Source: Quadrisphaera sp. INWT6 (lineage in GTDB: Bacteria > Actinomycetota > Actinomycetes > Actinomycetales > Quadrisphaeraceae). From it: a stretch of DNA of 64,000 nucleotides. The stretch spans positions 186,001-250,000 of the forward strand of contig NZ_VUOH01000004.1 of assembly GCF_015390235.1 (NCBI RefSeq), written 5' to 3'. The notes beneath the pieces are model-generated. The model was given only the letters and a program-made list of their open reading frames with translations, was not told where the DNA came from and did no database searches. Positions within the stretch are counted from its first letter, which is position 1. Every line of letters starts with the position of its first letter. The translations under genes and the position numbers were made by a program. Positions 63,337-64,000 of the stretch are shown here, piece by piece.

Positions 63337-64000
63337 TCAGGCGGTGACGCGGGGGCGCTGCTGGTGGGGGACCGCCGCCGCGGCGGCGTCGAGGTCGACG
63401 ACCTCGGCGGCGGGCGCAGGCTCGGGCCAGCCGATGCTCGGCGCGTGGCCGCGGAAGTTCTTCAGCCACCAGCCGTAGTCCTCGGGCACCAGGTCGAACG
63501 GCGACTCGTGACCCAGCTCGCGGGCCGCCCACACCGGCCAGTGCGGGTTGGCCAGCGCCGGCCGTCCGAGGAAGACCAGGTCGAGCCCGGCCCGGACGGC
63601 GCGCTCGGCGTTGGCCGGGACGCCGAGGTTCCAGCTGACCCCCACGGGCAGCCCCACCTCGCGCTTCACCCTCAGGGCCCGGTCGAGGAAGCCCGACGGC
63701 TCGCCCAGCGGCGTGCCGTCCATGTCGGGGGTGTTGAAGCCGGCGGAGATGTCGGCCAGGTCGAGCCCGTGCTCCTTCATCAGGGAGATCGCGGCGACCG
63801 CCTCGTCCATCGTGGCGCCGGCGGGGTGCAGGTCGTCGGCGCCGAGGCGCATCGTCAGCGGGATGCGCTCCGGGATGACCGAGCGGACGGCGTCGAGCGC
63901 CTCGGTGTGGAACCGCGCCCGGTTCTCGAGGGAGCCTCCGTACTGGTCGGTGCGCTGGTTGGCGATCGGTGAGAAGAAGCTCGCGCCGAGGTAGCCGTGC
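63337..64000 (-). CDS. NADH:flavin oxidoreductase (old yellow enzyme family), 5' end outside the window
   Basis: C-terminal part (about 221 residues) of an OYE-family protein. In frame to the window edge it reads HGYLGASFFSPIANQRTDQYGGSLENRARF, the typical FMN-binding and Y-G-G-S motif, then TMRLGADDLHPAG, VSWNLGVPANAERAVRAGLDLVFLGRPALANPHWPV (phosphate-binding loop). The tail is alanine-rich. Such enzymes reduce activated alkenes or unsaturated compounds with NAD(P)H. Confidence 0.85.
   Translation of the reverse strand, partial: HGYLGASFFSPIANQRTDQYGGSLENRARFHTEALDAVRSVIPERIPLTMRLGADDLHPAGATMDEAVAAISLMKEHGLDLADISAGFNTPDMDGTPLGEPSGFLDRALRVKREVGLPVGVSWNLGVPANAERAVRAGLDLVFLGRPALANPHWPVWAARELGHESPFDLVPEDYGWWLKNFRGHAPSIGWPEPAPAAEVVDLDAAAAAVPHQQRPRVTA

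Overview
This is a very GC-rich bacterial chromosome segment with GTG starts, frequent 4-base stop/start overlaps and actinobacterial families: TIGR02569, DUF3105/DUF305, a SigE-type sigma factor, GAF-ANTAR proteins, WYL and PadR regulators, and a fused PutA. This points to a high-GC actinomycete, perhaps of the Kineosporiales type. That placement is an impression from gene content, not a computed one. No rRNA, tRNA, CRISPR array, prophage or complete insertion sequence was seen.

Region by region. 0-13 kb: small metabolic and envelope genes. A leftward operon runs from a methyltransferase through a PH-like membrane protein and a polytopic membrane protein to a decayed phosphotransferase. A phosphotriesterase gene carries one in-frame TAA. 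A PP2C phosphatase is frameshifted. A glyoxalase-like (VOC) gene and a MarR gene are divergent, with two matching operators between them. 11-17 kb and 26-32 kb: signalling genes, namely a STAS protein, two GAF/ANTAR-type proteins, a membrane Ser/Thr kinase, an RsbW-like ATPase and a PAS-PAS-GAF-GAF-SpoIIE phosphatase. 17-25 kb: lipoprotein, PH-like membrane proteins, a HEAT protein and a DUF3105-DUF305 pair. 32-35 kb: a PadR regulator with its likely operator, then a sigma factor overlapping the gene of a membrane protein with a C-terminal PASTA-like domain.

35-46 kb reads as an accessory region. Codon use is more relaxed, gaps are long, and small membrane, lipoprotein and DUF genes dominate. 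A family of 29-bp intergenic units recurs here, each an inverted repeat (GGTCAGCG-TCT-CGCTGACC) plus a 10-bp tail. I find at least 11 copies or part copies at eight sites between 37.3 and 45.6 kb, some in 29-bp tandem. The region is bracketed by two copies of a roughly 170-bp block (35.0 and 45.1 kb). One encodes an intact 52-residue membrane protein and the other a decayed copy.

46-64 kb returns to core-like DNA: a FAD-dependent oxidoreductase, a secreted PKD-like protein, a 1901-residue alanine/glutamate coiled-coil protein of the DivIVA/Scy type, a frameshifted ornithine cyclodeaminase-like gene, a LysR regulator divergent from a bifunctional PutA with a T-N11-A box between them, an aldo/keto reductase and part of an old-yellow-enzyme oxidoreductase. 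Long hairpins follow several genes here.

An odd feature is that several otherwise well-preserved genes carry a single lesion: a nonsense codon at 3525 and frameshifts near 500, 6610, 32040 and 57010. They could be sequencing errors or real gene loss, and the sequence alone cannot decide.
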